This document shows positions 1-7,833 of a stretch of DNA of 32,799 bases, piece after piece (the first letter of the stretch is position 1; every line of letters starts with the position of its first letter). Source of the stretch: a virus. The notes beneath the pieces are model-generated. The model saw only the letters and a program-made list of their open reading frames with translations. It did no database searches and was not told where the DNA came from. The position numbers and the translations under genes are program-made. Location: the IMG/VR virus record IMGVR_UViG_3300023109_000073, positions 1 through 32,799 of that record; one strand, given 5' to 3'.

Positions 1-29
1 TGTAAAAAGTGGTGCTCCTTATTACTATA

Positions 30-38
30 TTATATATC
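30..38 (-). promoter_or_regulatory. late promoter motif GATATATAA for the gene beyond the left edge
   Basis: The minus strand reads AGAGATATATAATATAG here, an exact copy of the nonamer found upstream of the other virion genes. It starts 2 nt after the TAG stop of the 103-aa ORF. The gene it serves lies outside the window to the left; by T4 gene order after gp26/gp51 it could be a baseplate hub gene, which is a guess. An AAGGAG-like string follows at 15-20 (minus strand), but no start codon is visible before the edge. Confidence 0.6.
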
Positions 39-39
39 T

Positions 40-351
40 CTACAACTTCGGCATCTTAATAGATGGAGACTTGAGAGATGGGGTGCTTGGCATCTTAGGC
101 GTTTTATATTGAGATTTCATTGATGACATCTGATTCGCCTGTTGTTCTTGTTGCTCCCCTTGCTGCTTATTCTTATTCTTGATGTATTCCGAAAGATTCT
201 TAACGTAGTACCAAAATTCGTAGTAATACATATTTTCAATCTCGCTCGGTTGCATCCTAAGATGAATACCCAGGTAGAACTTTGTCTTAAAGTAATTCTC
301 CAGCGAGATCTGAAATAATGAAAAGACTTTTGATGCCACCTGGGAACTCAA
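40..351 (-). CDS. 103-aa ORF overlapping the gp26-like gene; possible gp51/tail-chaperone-like partner
   Basis: The open frame overlaps the last 65 bp of the gp26-like gene in another frame. The only start at its 5' end is TTG at 351. The first ATG in frame is at 255 and would give a 71-aa protein (MQPSEIEN...). The region EIENMYYYEFWYYVKNL is rich in aromatic residues and looks like the short second ORF of tail-assembly-chaperone pairs. It is followed by a Gln-rich stretch and a Pro/Ser/Lys tail ending KMPKL. In T4, gene 51 lies next to gene 26, so a gp51-like role is possible by position, but I see no clear sequence match. The reading frame is +1 (or -2) relative to gp26, so it may be expressed as a frameshift fusion. 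Function unproven; the start is uncertain. Confidence 0.6.
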   Translation of the reverse strand: MSSQVASKVFSLFQISLENYFKTKFYLGIHLRMQPSEIENMYYYEFWYYVKNLSEYIKNKNKQQGEQQEQQANQMSSMKSQYKTPKMPSTPSLKSPSIKMPKL

Positions 352-1291
352 GAGGGGCTTTCACCAACTCTCCTTCAAAGGTAGTTTCTAGTGTAGTAGA
401 TACACCAATTTTCATTCTTTCAGCTAATCTATAGATTACCATGAACTTTTTCTCATCCCATGCTTTATAGTCAACTTCGTGTTGGAAAATCTTACTTAAA
501 CCTAAAGTTCTCCAATCTGGTTGCATATAAGGCAATACCTGAATAAATGCTCTATCAAAATCTTGATCTTTTTCTTGTCTATCTTTAAGATATGAAGTAA
601 TCTCTTGCATAACACCAATTGTAGGTGGTTTCATTCTAACTTCACCAGCAGAACGTGTTTTGATTACATAAGTTCTTTCTTTTTCAGAATAATATCTTTC
701 GATTTCTTCATCAATTTCACTTGGAACTAAATTCTTAACAGCTAATTCAACGTCAACTTGTTTTTTAGTTTTTTCAGTTTTACCTTTTAAAACTAATTTG
801 TTTTCTGGCTCAGGAAAGGTAAGATCTCTAATACTTAATAAAACAACAATTCTATCCTCTTCTAAAAGATCTTTCCAAGAAAGTCTTTTCTTATCTGCAG
901 TTATCTGCATACAAGTTTCAACAATAGAATTTAACTTTTCTTCCATATCGATGTAATTATTTTCATCCATAGTTGAAAAGTGTCTAATTTCTGCAGCCTT
1001 TGCAGATCTAATTTTAATTACAGCATTAGCAGGATAAAATTTACCCTGAGATGGTAATGTAGTTAAATCTAATATATGCCATCCTAAAGCAGAATCAGTA
1101 GATTGTGCTTTTTCTGGTGTAAAATTACCCATATTAACTTTGCCTAAACCACCTTCTGTAATCGCGTCTTCAATATTTGAAGCCTGTTCATCAGTAGATT
1201 CAACCTTAGGATTGTTAATAGCATCTTTAGCCTCTAGTGCTTTTGCCATCTTTTGCTCTTCCGGAGTCAATTTGTTTGTGTCTTCGCTCAT
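287..1291 (-). CDS. gp26: gp26-like baseplate hub / T4_baseplate family protein
   Basis: A 334-aa protein, compared with 208 aa in T4 gp26. After a charged N-terminal extension of about 70 residues there is a stretch starting DLTTLPSQGKFYP, then IRSAKAAEIRHFSTMDEN, a predicted helix with VETCMQITAD, and LLEEDRIVVLLSIRDLTFPE. This resembles the layout of the T4 gp26 baseplate family: a 'LPS.G' strand, a 'k.aEe..l' helix, then 'D...LL..iR'. The C-terminal half contains YLKDRQEKDQDFDRAFIQVLPYM and is extra relative to T4. The ATG follows the stop of the 72-aa gene by 1 nt, suggesting translational coupling. Its 3' end overlaps the 103-aa ORF. The role is inferred from pattern and context (downstream of tail tube and sheath genes); distant homology should be tested by profile search. 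Confidence 0.6.
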   Translation of the reverse strand: MSEDTNKLTPEEQKMAKALEAKDAINNPKVESTDEQASNIEDAITEGGLGKVNMGNFTPEKAQSTDSALGWHILDLTTLPSQGKFYPANAVIKIRSAKAAEIRHFSTMDENNYIDMEEKLNSIVETCMQITADKKRLSWKDLLEEDRIVVLLSIRDLTFPEPENKLVLKGKTEKTKKQVDVELAVKNLVPSEIDEEIERYYSEKERTYVIKTRSAGEVRMKPPTIGVMQEITSYLKDRQEKDQDFDRAFIQVLPYMQPDWRTLGLSKIFQHEVDYKAWDEKKFMVIYRLAERMKIGVSTTLETTFEGELVKAPLEFPGGIKSLFIISDLAGELL

Positions 1292-1292
1292 T

Positions 1293-1511
1293 TTATTTAC
1301 TTTTTAAGTTTTTAAGATTTTGTTTAATGTAGGATCTCTGCTCTACAGTTCTCCTATCAAGTTCTAATTGTATAAGGGATCTGATAAATGCACTCACAGA
1401 TACAGGACGTCTTTCCTGATCCAGGGCGTCATTCAAAATAACCCTATTAACTTCTCGGACCTCGTCCTCGGTCAATAGAACCTGTAGTTTTTTTGTTAGT
1501 TTATCACTCAT
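1293..1511 (-). CDS. small ribbon-helix-helix-like protein
   Basis: A 72-aa protein of which the middle has the layout of a ribbon-helix-helix (Arc/CopG) DNA-binding domain: a short strand KKLQVLLTEDE, helix A (REVNRVILNDALDQ) and helix B (VSAFIRSLIQLELDRR) with the usual S-x-F-I-R helix cap. A basic tail (KQNLKNLKSK) follows. It lies just after the gp19 terminator and 1 nt before the gp26-like gene, so the two are probably co-transcribed and translationally coupled. No GATATATAA motif precedes it; the leader contains ATAATATAATATCC instead. A role as a phage transcriptional regulator is an inference. It could also be a small structural or chaperone protein with a similar helical pattern. Confidence 0.6.
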   Translation of the reverse strand: MSDKLTKKLQVLLTEDEVREVNRVILNDALDQERRPVSVSAFIRSLIQLELDRRTVEQRSYIKQNLKNLKSK

Positions 1512-1557
1512 AATCTCTTATTATTAGGATATTATATTATGTTTTTCAAAGTTAAAA

Positions 1558-1586
1558 AAAGAACGTGTTGTTTAGACACGTTCTTT
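1558..1586 (-). terminator. intrinsic terminator after gp19
   Basis: Perfect 11-bp inverted repeat (AAAGAACGTGT / ACACGTTCTTT) with a 7-nt loop. On the minus strand the stem is followed by a run of seven T (1560-1554). It lies 20 bp past the stop of the tail tube gene and ends the tail sheath/tube transcription unit. Confidence 0.9.
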
Positions 1587-1605
1587 ATGATTTAATTCTA
1601 TTAAA

Positions 1606-2163
1606 TTATGCTAATTCTTCTGAATAAGTATCACATCTCCAAACAACATCCATTGCTACTGCATCTTGTGTTTCGTAATTTAGATCTGCGTTTAAGTTTA
1701 CACCTGATGTAATGAAACAGTCATCTAAAGTTACTTTTCTGTAAATGTCACCTTCTCTATTGAATTGTACAACAACAATAGTACCTACATAGTTCTTTTT
1801 AAGACCCATTTCGCCAGTTTCAGGATTGTAAGCTGCTCTGTACCATTGTCTTAATGTTTTATATATGTATGCTTGGTTTGAATCGTTCAAGTTTAGAGAG
1901 AAATTGATTGTTACATCAACTACTGTCGATCCCGGCATTCCGGCAAACGATCTTTGAGCAAACTTATACTTTTGTTCAACTGCAGCTAATTCAACACTAA
2001 GTCCATCTAAACCAGAGATTGAATTAACTTGTTGTAAGAGTAACTCTGCACCAGTTACACCTGCTGGAGGTAATAATGTTACCTCAAATAGGTTACCTTG
2101 TACTGGTTCGAAATTCCTACCTTTCTTTTGAGTTTGGTCCTCTGAATAATGTGGTAAAGCCAT
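1606..2163 (-). CDS. gp19: tail tube protein gp19
   Basis: A 185-aa protein (T4 gp19 is 163 aa) that polymerises into the inner tail tube inside the contractile sheath. The N-terminus has GNLFEVTLLPP, typical of the tube-protein beta strand. Further segments fit the T4 gp19 family: QVNSISGLDGLSVELA, KYKFAQRSFAGMP, INFSLNLNDSNQAYIYKTL with RQWYRAAYNP after it, and a C-terminal strand MDVVWRCDTYSEELA. It sits directly after the sheath gene, as in T4 (18-19), has its own late promoter 22 nt upstream of the ATG and is followed by a strong terminator. That allows high, independent expression, as expected for a protein needed in many copies. Confidence 0.92.
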   Translation of the reverse strand: MALPHYSEDQTQKKGRNFEPVQGNLFEVTLLPPAGVTGAELLLQQVNSISGLDGLSVELAAVEQKYKFAQRSFAGMPGSTVVDVTINFSLNLNDSNQAYIYKTLRQWYRAAYNPETGEMGLKKNYVGTIVVVQFNREGDIYRKVTLDDCFITSGVNLNADLNYETQDAVAMDVVWRCDTYSEELA

Positions 2164-2184
2164 ATCTTTTATTTCTTATTTTAT

Positions 2185-2193
2185 TTATATATC
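2185..2193 (-). promoter_or_regulatory. late promoter GATATATAA for gp19
   Basis: Exact motif in the context CGATATATAAATAAAATAAG, between the sheath gene stop and the gp19 start. The spacing from motif end to ATG is 21 nt. Confidence 0.75.
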
Positions 2194-2202
2194 GTTATTT
2201 TA

Positions 2203-5055
2203 TTATGCAAAGTTACCTGTTGCGATCTCTCCTGTATTTAATACAGTTACCCTAGATACTAGAATCTCAAGACCTTTAACTGGTTCAACGAATGTATCAA
2301 GAATACCCATGTTGTTATCGATCACCTCAGTTGTGTTGTTTGAAGTGTCCATAAGGTTCTTGTAGTCGTATACACCACCATCTTTCTTAACTGATTCCAT
2401 AAAGTTATCAGCTAAAGTTTTGATTTCTAATCTAGTTTGAGCTGTATTAAACTCGAACAGATAGTTTTTAAGAATTTCAGCTAAACCATCTTCAATATAG
2501 ATAAGAACTTCTCTTACGTGTGCTGAAGATAAGGCTGATTGAATTCCTTGCTGTGCAGTTTTATTACCTTTGATTGTTAAACCAACGCCTCTTTCAAATA
2601 CGATTGGGTTGTAACCAAATGGTTCAAGTACATCTCTATCATTCTTATCGAATGAGAATTCTAAAGATTGAACACCTGTTCCACCTACAACACCTCTTCT
2701 TGGGCCTGCGATGATTGACCATGGTAATGCATCTAAATATTTGTCAATATAGTTATTTGATACGTAAGCTGCTGGTGGAATAACTTTAGTTCTACCGTTC
2801 TCAATTACGTTAAGACCAGGACCGTAGTAGAATGCATAGTTTGCACCTTCATTGATCGATGGTAATGTGTAAAGAGCTGTTGGGTTTAACTCTAAGTTAC
2901 CTCCTGTTGCAACGTTATTCACGTCAAATGCACCAGTGATAGCATTTAAGAATGATGGGTTTGTAGAAGCTTTTAATTCTTTCACCATTGGTGCGTTAAG
3001 AATTGCAGAAGCGTTCTGTCTTTCTTTACATAAGAATGATAATTCTTCTTTGTTTAAGATTCCACCGTTCTCTAATGAACCGAATGTATCAACTACATAT
3101 CTAAATGTAATATTATCTTTATCTACTAAAGCGTTACCTAAACCAGTACCTGGCTTAATTGCTGATAGTAATTCTGCAATACTTTTTGCAGTTTGAGTTG
3201 CTCCTTCTAATGGGAATGTCTTATAGAATCCACCTGCATCCTCATATCTCTTAAGAGAGTATGATGGTCTTGAAGAAACTGCTCTATGTGTTTCAAATCT
3301 GTAGTAAGTAGTTCCGTTAACAACAGTTTTAACGATCTTTTTAATTCTAGATAGTTTACCACCGTCACCTGGTACATACATACCTACTTTAATATCTGAA
3401 TTCCAAGTTGCATCATTTGAACCTGATAATGTGAAGATACCTGCACCGTTATCAGTAAATGTCCATCCTTCTGATAATGTTGGGAACATTTCTGCTCTTG
3501 CATTTGGAGTTAACGTCCATACATCAAATGATGTATTAATACCCGCAAAGAAAGCTGTTAATGAATTACCAACACCGCCGTATTGAGTACTAAATGAAAG
3601 TCCACCTGCACATGAGATTGTTAATGCACCATCTTCTACAGAAACATTTGAGATAGCAACATACTCACCAGCGTTAACTGATTCTAAGAAGTTACCAACT
3701 ACAATTGATTCGTAAGATGTTGGTGTTGCATCAACTACAATATTACCATCTTCATTAACAATAAAGTTAGCGTTAGATGCCCATGGAGCTGGAGTACCTG
3801 GATTAAATTTTTCATAAGATTTTGAAATAGCACCAGAAGCAACGATTGTTACTTGACCTTCACCATTTGCACCCGAACCAGTATTAGTGATACTTTCGAT
3901 CTTAACATATTCACCTCCAACATAAGCTTCTAAGTATTTAGAATCTGTAATACCATGTAAAGAGGATAAGTTAGCTGCACTTAAAGCAGGATCGTTACCT
4001 TGGATGGTTAATGTTGAACCAGCAACTGATACGATACCAGCTTGTGCTGTTAAATCTACGATAGATTCTGCAGCTACTTGCTTCACTTTATGAGAAAGAA
4101 TCTCATAATCTTGGTAGATGTCAAAGTTGTTACCTACTAGATCAATTTGTGGAAGTGCATCTTCTTGTACTGCACAGAATAAACCAGTTCTTCTAGCCTC
4201 CATATTAATTAGAGTCTCGATATACATTTGGTTACCTTCTGCATCAATAAATTCAGGAATTAATGATACACCATTATATTGTGCTAACAGAGTTACTTCT
4301 CTTAAACCAGCAAACTTAGCGAATTCTGATTTTAATAACCCGTCTTGAGTAAAGTAGTTTCCGTAGTTTGGATCGTTATTTAATTCAGCAGCGTCAAACT
4401 TGCCTTTAAATACAAATACATCTACTAGGTAATCTGATACGTACTCATCTGCATCAATACCTTCTGGAATATTTGATTCACCATACCATTCTCTTGCTGT
4501 TAATTCAAAACCTCTAACATCTCCAGCTTGTCTAATGATAACTGTGATTGGATCTTGTTTGATATTAACAAATGAGATTGCGTGGTTTGTGTCTTCTGCA
4601 GCAGCAGATAAAAGTTTTTCATCTGAAGGATTCCAAAACTTGTCTGTATCAAATACAGCATTAAATTGCTTTGAAGCAGCATTTGATGCTTGTAATGAAT
4701 TAGCTGATAAACCTTCTTGTGATGAGTTAGTTGCTGGAGAGAAAATTGATACTCTATCAGCAGCATCTGCACCAGTTAGGTTTAATGCTAGAATAGGACC
4801 TCTAGATAAAGCCTCGATAGCTGATCTGTGGAAGAACATTCCTTTCTTTTCTAACGACTTGTCTACACCACCGAAAACTTGCTTGAATTGTTCTACATCT
4901 TCTACTAATACTGGAGTATTGTAAGGACCCTTTTTAGATCTACCTACAACTAGTCTAATAGTTTCTGCAGGGATGTTAACAGTCTGTGATTTGTCAAACT
5001 CTAAGCGATATACGCCCGAGCTTTTGAACTGTAATAATTGAGGACTTAATGCCAT
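2203..5055 (-). CDS. gp18: contractile tail sheath protein gp18, enlarged
   Basis: A 950-aa protein that surrounds the tail tube and contracts on infection. T4 gp18 has 659 aa. The N-terminus (GVYRLEFDKSQ, RLVVGRSKKGPYNTPVLVED, FFHRSAIEALSRGPILALNL) and the C-terminal block (AQTRLEIKTLADNFMESV, GGVYDYKNLMD, ILDTFVEPVKGLEILVSRV) are typical of T4-type sheath proteins. The C-terminal half also has the conserved GRTKVIPPAAYVSNNY and INEGANYAFYYGPGLNV segments. The extra length lies roughly between residues 330 and 600, where beta-rich modules recur, each with a 'G.yl....gEYV.I..I' pattern, followed by Gly/Ser-rich strands. These probably decorate the outside of the sheath. It is preceded by a late promoter, and gp19 follows. 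Confidence 0.93.
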   Translation of the reverse strand: MALSPQLLQFKSSGVYRLEFDKSQTVNIPAETIRLVVGRSKKGPYNTPVLVEDVEQFKQVFGGVDKSLEKKGMFFHRSAIEALSRGPILALNLTGADAADRVSIFSPATNSSQEGLSANSLQASNAASKQFNAVFDTDKFWNPSDEKLLSAAAEDTNHAISFVNIKQDPITVIIRQAGDVRGFELTAREWYGESNIPEGIDADEYVSDYLVDVFVFKGKFDAAELNNDPNYGNYFTQDGLLKSEFAKFAGLREVTLLAQYNGVSLIPEFIDAEGNQMYIETLINMEARRTGLFCAVQEDALPQIDLVGNNFDIYQDYEILSHKVKQVAAESIVDLTAQAGIVSVAGSTLTIQGNDPALSAANLSSLHGITDSKYLEAYVGGEYVKIESITNTGSGANGEGQVTIVASGAISKSYEKFNPGTPAPWASNANFIVNEDGNIVVDATPTSYESIVVGNFLESVNAGEYVAISNVSVEDGALTISCAGGLSFSTQYGGVGNSLTAFFAGINTSFDVWTLTPNARAEMFPTLSEGWTFTDNGAGIFTLSGSNDATWNSDIKVGMYVPGDGGKLSRIKKIVKTVVNGTTYYRFETHRAVSSRPSYSLKRYEDAGGFYKTFPLEGATQTAKSIAELLSAIKPGTGLGNALVDKDNITFRYVVDTFGSLENGGILNKEELSFLCKERQNASAILNAPMVKELKASTNPSFLNAITGAFDVNNVATGGNLELNPTALYTLPSINEGANYAFYYGPGLNVIENGRTKVIPPAAYVSNNYIDKYLDALPWSIIAGPRRGVVGGTGVQSLEFSFDKNDRDVLEPFGYNPIVFERGVGLTIKGNKTAQQGIQSALSSAHVREVLIYIEDGLAEILKNYLFEFNTAQTRLEIKTLADNFMESVKKDGGVYDYKNLMDTSNNTTEVIDNNMGILDTFVEPVKGLEILVSRVTVLNTGEIATGNFA

Positions 5056-5086
5056 AATCTTTTAGTTATTATTTTTTATTCTTTTA

Positions 5087-5095
5087 TTATATATC
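5087..5095 (-). promoter_or_regulatory. late promoter GATATATAA for gp18
   Basis: Exact motif in the context AAGGATATATAATAAAAG, 31 nt before the gp18 ATG and after the gp17 stop. Confidence 0.75.
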
Positions 5096-5112
5096 CTTGT
5101 CTTTCTGCAAAT

Positions 5113-6945
5113 TTATTTCAATAGGTCATAAATATCATATTGTAAATCACCCTGCTGATCACTATCTTTAAATAGTATCGCTTCCATCTCGTCATGGAGT
5201 TCAGGGTCTATGAAATCTAAGATCTCTTCCACAAAGTCTGCATAGTCTGTTGTATTAAAAAATTCGGTTGCAGTGATGCAAGTCATTATCACGTCATCAT
5301 TGCCCATTTGGGCTCCATAACTTCCATTTGGTAAAGTACCAAAAAGACTAGCTTCCGTCACTGTAACTTCATCAGTTAAATCTAATCTATTTATCTTATA
5401 CAATTTTGCGAAATTCTGGCAGAAGATAGCTTTATTGTCAGATTTTAGTTTGATTCCTGGTTTTAATGCCCTTCCATCATGTCGGTGTTTAAATTTAACT
5501 ACCATCTCATCATCAAAGTCATTTCTTTGTGGAAATATACTTCTTAGATATTGGAATAGAACTGTACCATAAGTATTATACTCCACGATCATCTTTACGT
5601 TTTCTGGATAAAATACATCTACTGCTAAAGTATATAGTACTTTTGCAAAATCTTCAATCACATGTTCGTTTGATCTAAATCTAGCTACTTGTGTAAATTT
5701 AAAAAAGTCATACATCGCACCAGGATTAATAACGTTCTTAATTTCTTCTGTGTTCATTGGATTAACCTGAAAGACATTAATTACCGATGAGTCACCACCA
5801 TTGCCTTCTGCAATATCTACAGAGAATACCCAAAAGTTTTCTGGGTCTTTACATGTATCAATATCAAAGTCTGGATCCCATTCTAAGAAACCGTTTGTAT
5901 CAATACTAATATAATCAAATTGATCAAATTCATGATAAACATAAGGCTTCATTCTCTTTCTCATCTTCTTCATATCGACTGGGTCTAATAGGAGGTTAGA
6001 TGAGCTGACGAACTCATTTCCATATTGTTTATTAAATGCTTCAATTGAACCTAAGTTCGCTAATTCTCTTTCATACCATGCCTCGTCTCTATCAGGGTGT
6101 TGCCACCAATCAATTCTTGTCGCTAGATATTCATTATCACCTCGATCTGCCGCAGCATAGATTTGATAGAACTTATTAAATCCGTTTGGCGTAGATGTAA
6201 TTGTTATTCTTGAGACTTTCGATGAGGATAATGTAGGATATACATTCTCGTAAAAAGAATCAGCAATCGATGGATGGACGTGGGCAAACTCATCTAGGTA
6301 TAAGTTATGGATTGTAAAACCAATACCGGATTTTGCTGTGGTTGACTGTCCTATTAGTCGACAACCATTATCACATCTTACATTCATGACATCATATTTG
6401 ATAATACCTGGTTTCATAAAGAACGGTAAGTTCTCGATTACTGTTTTGGCTTTATCAATAATTTCTTTTGTTGAATCAGATTTGTTGGCAAGTAGCAGAG
6501 TATTCTTATCCATATTAAAGGTAACATACCATGCATTAAATATAGATGCGGTTACGGTTTTACCCATTTGTCGAGCAGCAAGAACAATATTAAATCTATC
6601 ATTCTGGAAATTCCTCAACATTTCTTTTTGATAATCTCTCAGCTTTACTTGTTGAATACCTTCATCGGTCATTACTACTGCATACTTCTCTGCAAAGTAG
6701 ACGATGTCTTTGGCACATCTGGCTAACTCGGTAATTTCCTCATCAGTATATTCAAATACAATATTACCCTTCTTTAGAAATTGTCTACCCTCGTAGAATG
6801 GTAACTTAATCTTAGGACGATAACCCTGATCCATAGCAACCAACAAGTCGTTGATTTGCCTAGTCGACCAGACAATTCTATCAGCAGAGGTTGCGTCACC
6901 TTCTGCTTTGGGAATCCATTTATTATCTCCTACTCCGTCTGACAT
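5113..6945 (-). CDS. gp17: terminase large subunit gp17 (packaging ATPase-nuclease)
   Basis: 610 aa, the same length as T4 gp17. It powers DNA translocation into the prohead through the portal and cuts concatemeric DNA. N-terminal ATPase: an adenine-binding region near KLRDYQKEM (101-109), Walker A ARQMGKT (124-130), Walker B LYLDEFAHV (215-223, catalytic E219) and coupling motif ITSTPNG (249-255). C-terminal RNase H-like nuclease: acidic residues at VDIAEG (D377), VEYN (E455) and GNDDVIM (D550/D551), so the nuclease appears intact. The ATG follows the gp16 stop directly (TAAATG), indicating coupling to the small subunit. Gene order 16-17-18-19 matches T4. Confidence 0.97.
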   Translation of the reverse strand: MSDGVGDNKWIPKAEGDATSADRIVWSTRQINDLLVAMDQGYRPKIKLPFYEGRQFLKKGNIVFEYTDEEITELARCAKDIVYFAEKYAVVMTDEGIQQVKLRDYQKEMLRNFQNDRFNIVLAARQMGKTVTASIFNAWYVTFNMDKNTLLLANKSDSTKEIIDKAKTVIENLPFFMKPGIIKYDVMNVRCDNGCRLIGQSTTAKSGIGFTIHNLYLDEFAHVHPSIADSFYENVYPTLSSSKVSRITITSTPNGFNKFYQIYAAADRGDNEYLATRIDWWQHPDRDEAWYERELANLGSIEAFNKQYGNEFVSSSNLLLDPVDMKKMRKRMKPYVYHEFDQFDYISIDTNGFLEWDPDFDIDTCKDPENFWVFSVDIAEGNGGDSSVINVFQVNPMNTEEIKNVINPGAMYDFFKFTQVARFRSNEHVIEDFAKVLYTLAVDVFYPENVKMIVEYNTYGTVLFQYLRSIFPQRNDFDDEMVVKFKHRHDGRALKPGIKLKSDNKAIFCQNFAKLYKINRLDLTDEVTVTEASLFGTLPNGSYGAQMGNDDVIMTCITATEFFNTTDYADFVEEILDFIDPELHDEMEAILFKDSDQQGDLQYDIYDLLK

Positions 6946-7602
6946 TTATTCTTCTGTTAGTTCTACGTCTTCAATATCCTCTTCATTAGCACCATGAATA
7001 CCTGCTTGAATTGCAGCCATTAGGTCTTTTGTACCTCTTTGAATATTTTTATTACTAGAGTCACCACCTGAACTTTCAATTTCTGAGTTATTTGCTCTTT
7101 GTTGATATATTTCTAAATCCCTTGCAATTCTTTTTGTACCCTCTTCTGCTGCCATTAAGTACATAGTTTGTGATTTGATAATATCTAACATTGATTTCTG
7201 TAAAGTAGCCAATACCTCAAACATCCTAGGTGCTAATTCTCCAGAGTCAATAGTTTCTAATAGAGTAGTCAGTGCTTTTTCACCGGCATTTAACTGATAA
7301 ATTAAAGATGACATTGTCATTTCATCCATCTGTTTTTTAGCAGCAATATACTCATCCTTTTCGATAATATCTGCATCGAGATAAAATTTCATTAGAGCGG
7401 TAATAGTCTTTTGTGCCTTCTTAGTTGCAGTAGACTTTAATTCAGTATAATTAACTAGTGGCGCCATGGCCGTTGGTTTAGCCTGGATAGGTAGATCTTT
7501 AGGGTCATTTTCAACATCAAGTGGAGAATCTCCAATTAATGCATCTAGCTCTAACCTAATGTCATCTGCTTGTTCTGCTATTGTTTTTTTCTTTTCGCTC
7601 AT
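6946..7602 (-). CDS. gp16: terminase small subunit gp16-like
   Basis: A 218-aa protein (T4 gp16 is 164 aa) immediately upstream of gp17, in the conserved 16-17 position. The central region (about residues 60-170) is predicted to be almost all helix, with long amphipathic stretches such as KKAQKTITALMKFYLDADII and FEVLATLQKSMLDIIKSQTM, fitting the coiled-coil core that oligomerises into rings in T4-type small terminases. A Ser/Asn/Gly linker and an acidic tail (NEEDIEDVELTEE) follow; a C-terminal acidic segment could contact gp17. It should recognise DNA and stimulate gp17 ATPase. The assignment rests mainly on position and helical pattern. Confidence 0.85.
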   Translation of the reverse strand: MSEKKKTIAEQADDIRLELDALIGDSPLDVENDPKDLPIQAKPTAMAPLVNYTELKSTATKKAQKTITALMKFYLDADIIEKDEYIAAKKQMDEMTMSSLIYQLNAGEKALTTLLETIDSGELAPRMFEVLATLQKSMLDIIKSQTMYLMAAEEGTKRIARDLEIYQQRANNSEIESSGGDSSNKNIQRGTKDLMAAIQAGIHGANEEDIEDVELTEE

Positions 7603-7618
7603 AATATAATATTATATT

Positions 7619-7627
7619 CTATATATC
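7619..7627 (-). promoter_or_regulatory. late promoter variant GATATATAG for gp16-gp17
   Basis: The minus strand reads CTAGATATATAGAATATAAT, 16 nt before the gp16 ATG. The last base is G instead of A. It lies in the 60-bp gap after the 54-aa gene and would drive gp16-gp17. Confidence 0.65.
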
Positions 7628-7662
7628 TAGAAAATTTTATAGCAAAATTTAATGATAAAAAA

Positions 7663-7827
7663 TTAACCAAGTGGTTCAATGCCGTTAGGTGGCGTAAGGT
7701 GATGTTTAGACTCTGGTTTCCAGTCTTTTAAATAATATTCTCTTAACTTTTTTCCTAGTTCGGAATCATTTGGCGTGTCTTCTACAAGTTTCATAACTTG
7801 TTTAAATCTATAATATGTGCCGTCCAT
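7663..7827 (-). CDS. 54-aa hypothetical protein between gp14 and gp16
   Basis: Short ORF starting MDGTYYRFKQVMKLVEDTPN and ending PPNGIEPLG. The ATG lies 6 nt after the stop of the gp14-like gene, and it fills an otherwise 231-bp gap. The N-terminal 35 residues can form amphipathic helices (FKQVMKLVEDT, ELGKKLREYYLKDW); the rest is His/Pro-rich. It shares the gp14 late promoter, so it is probably expressed late. No family recognised. Supported by the tight spacing, sensible composition and ATG start; no independent evidence. Confidence 0.6.
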   Translation of the reverse strand: MDGTYYRFKQVMKLVEDTPNDSELGKKLREYYLKDWKPESKHHLTPPNGIEPLG

Positions 7828-7833
7828 AATTTA

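Noticed and set aside
4535-4924. 129-codon plus-strand ORF inside the tail sheath gene
   Set aside because: Antisense to a clearly recognisable gp18; composition rich in Ser/Cys/Asn typical of a shadow frame.
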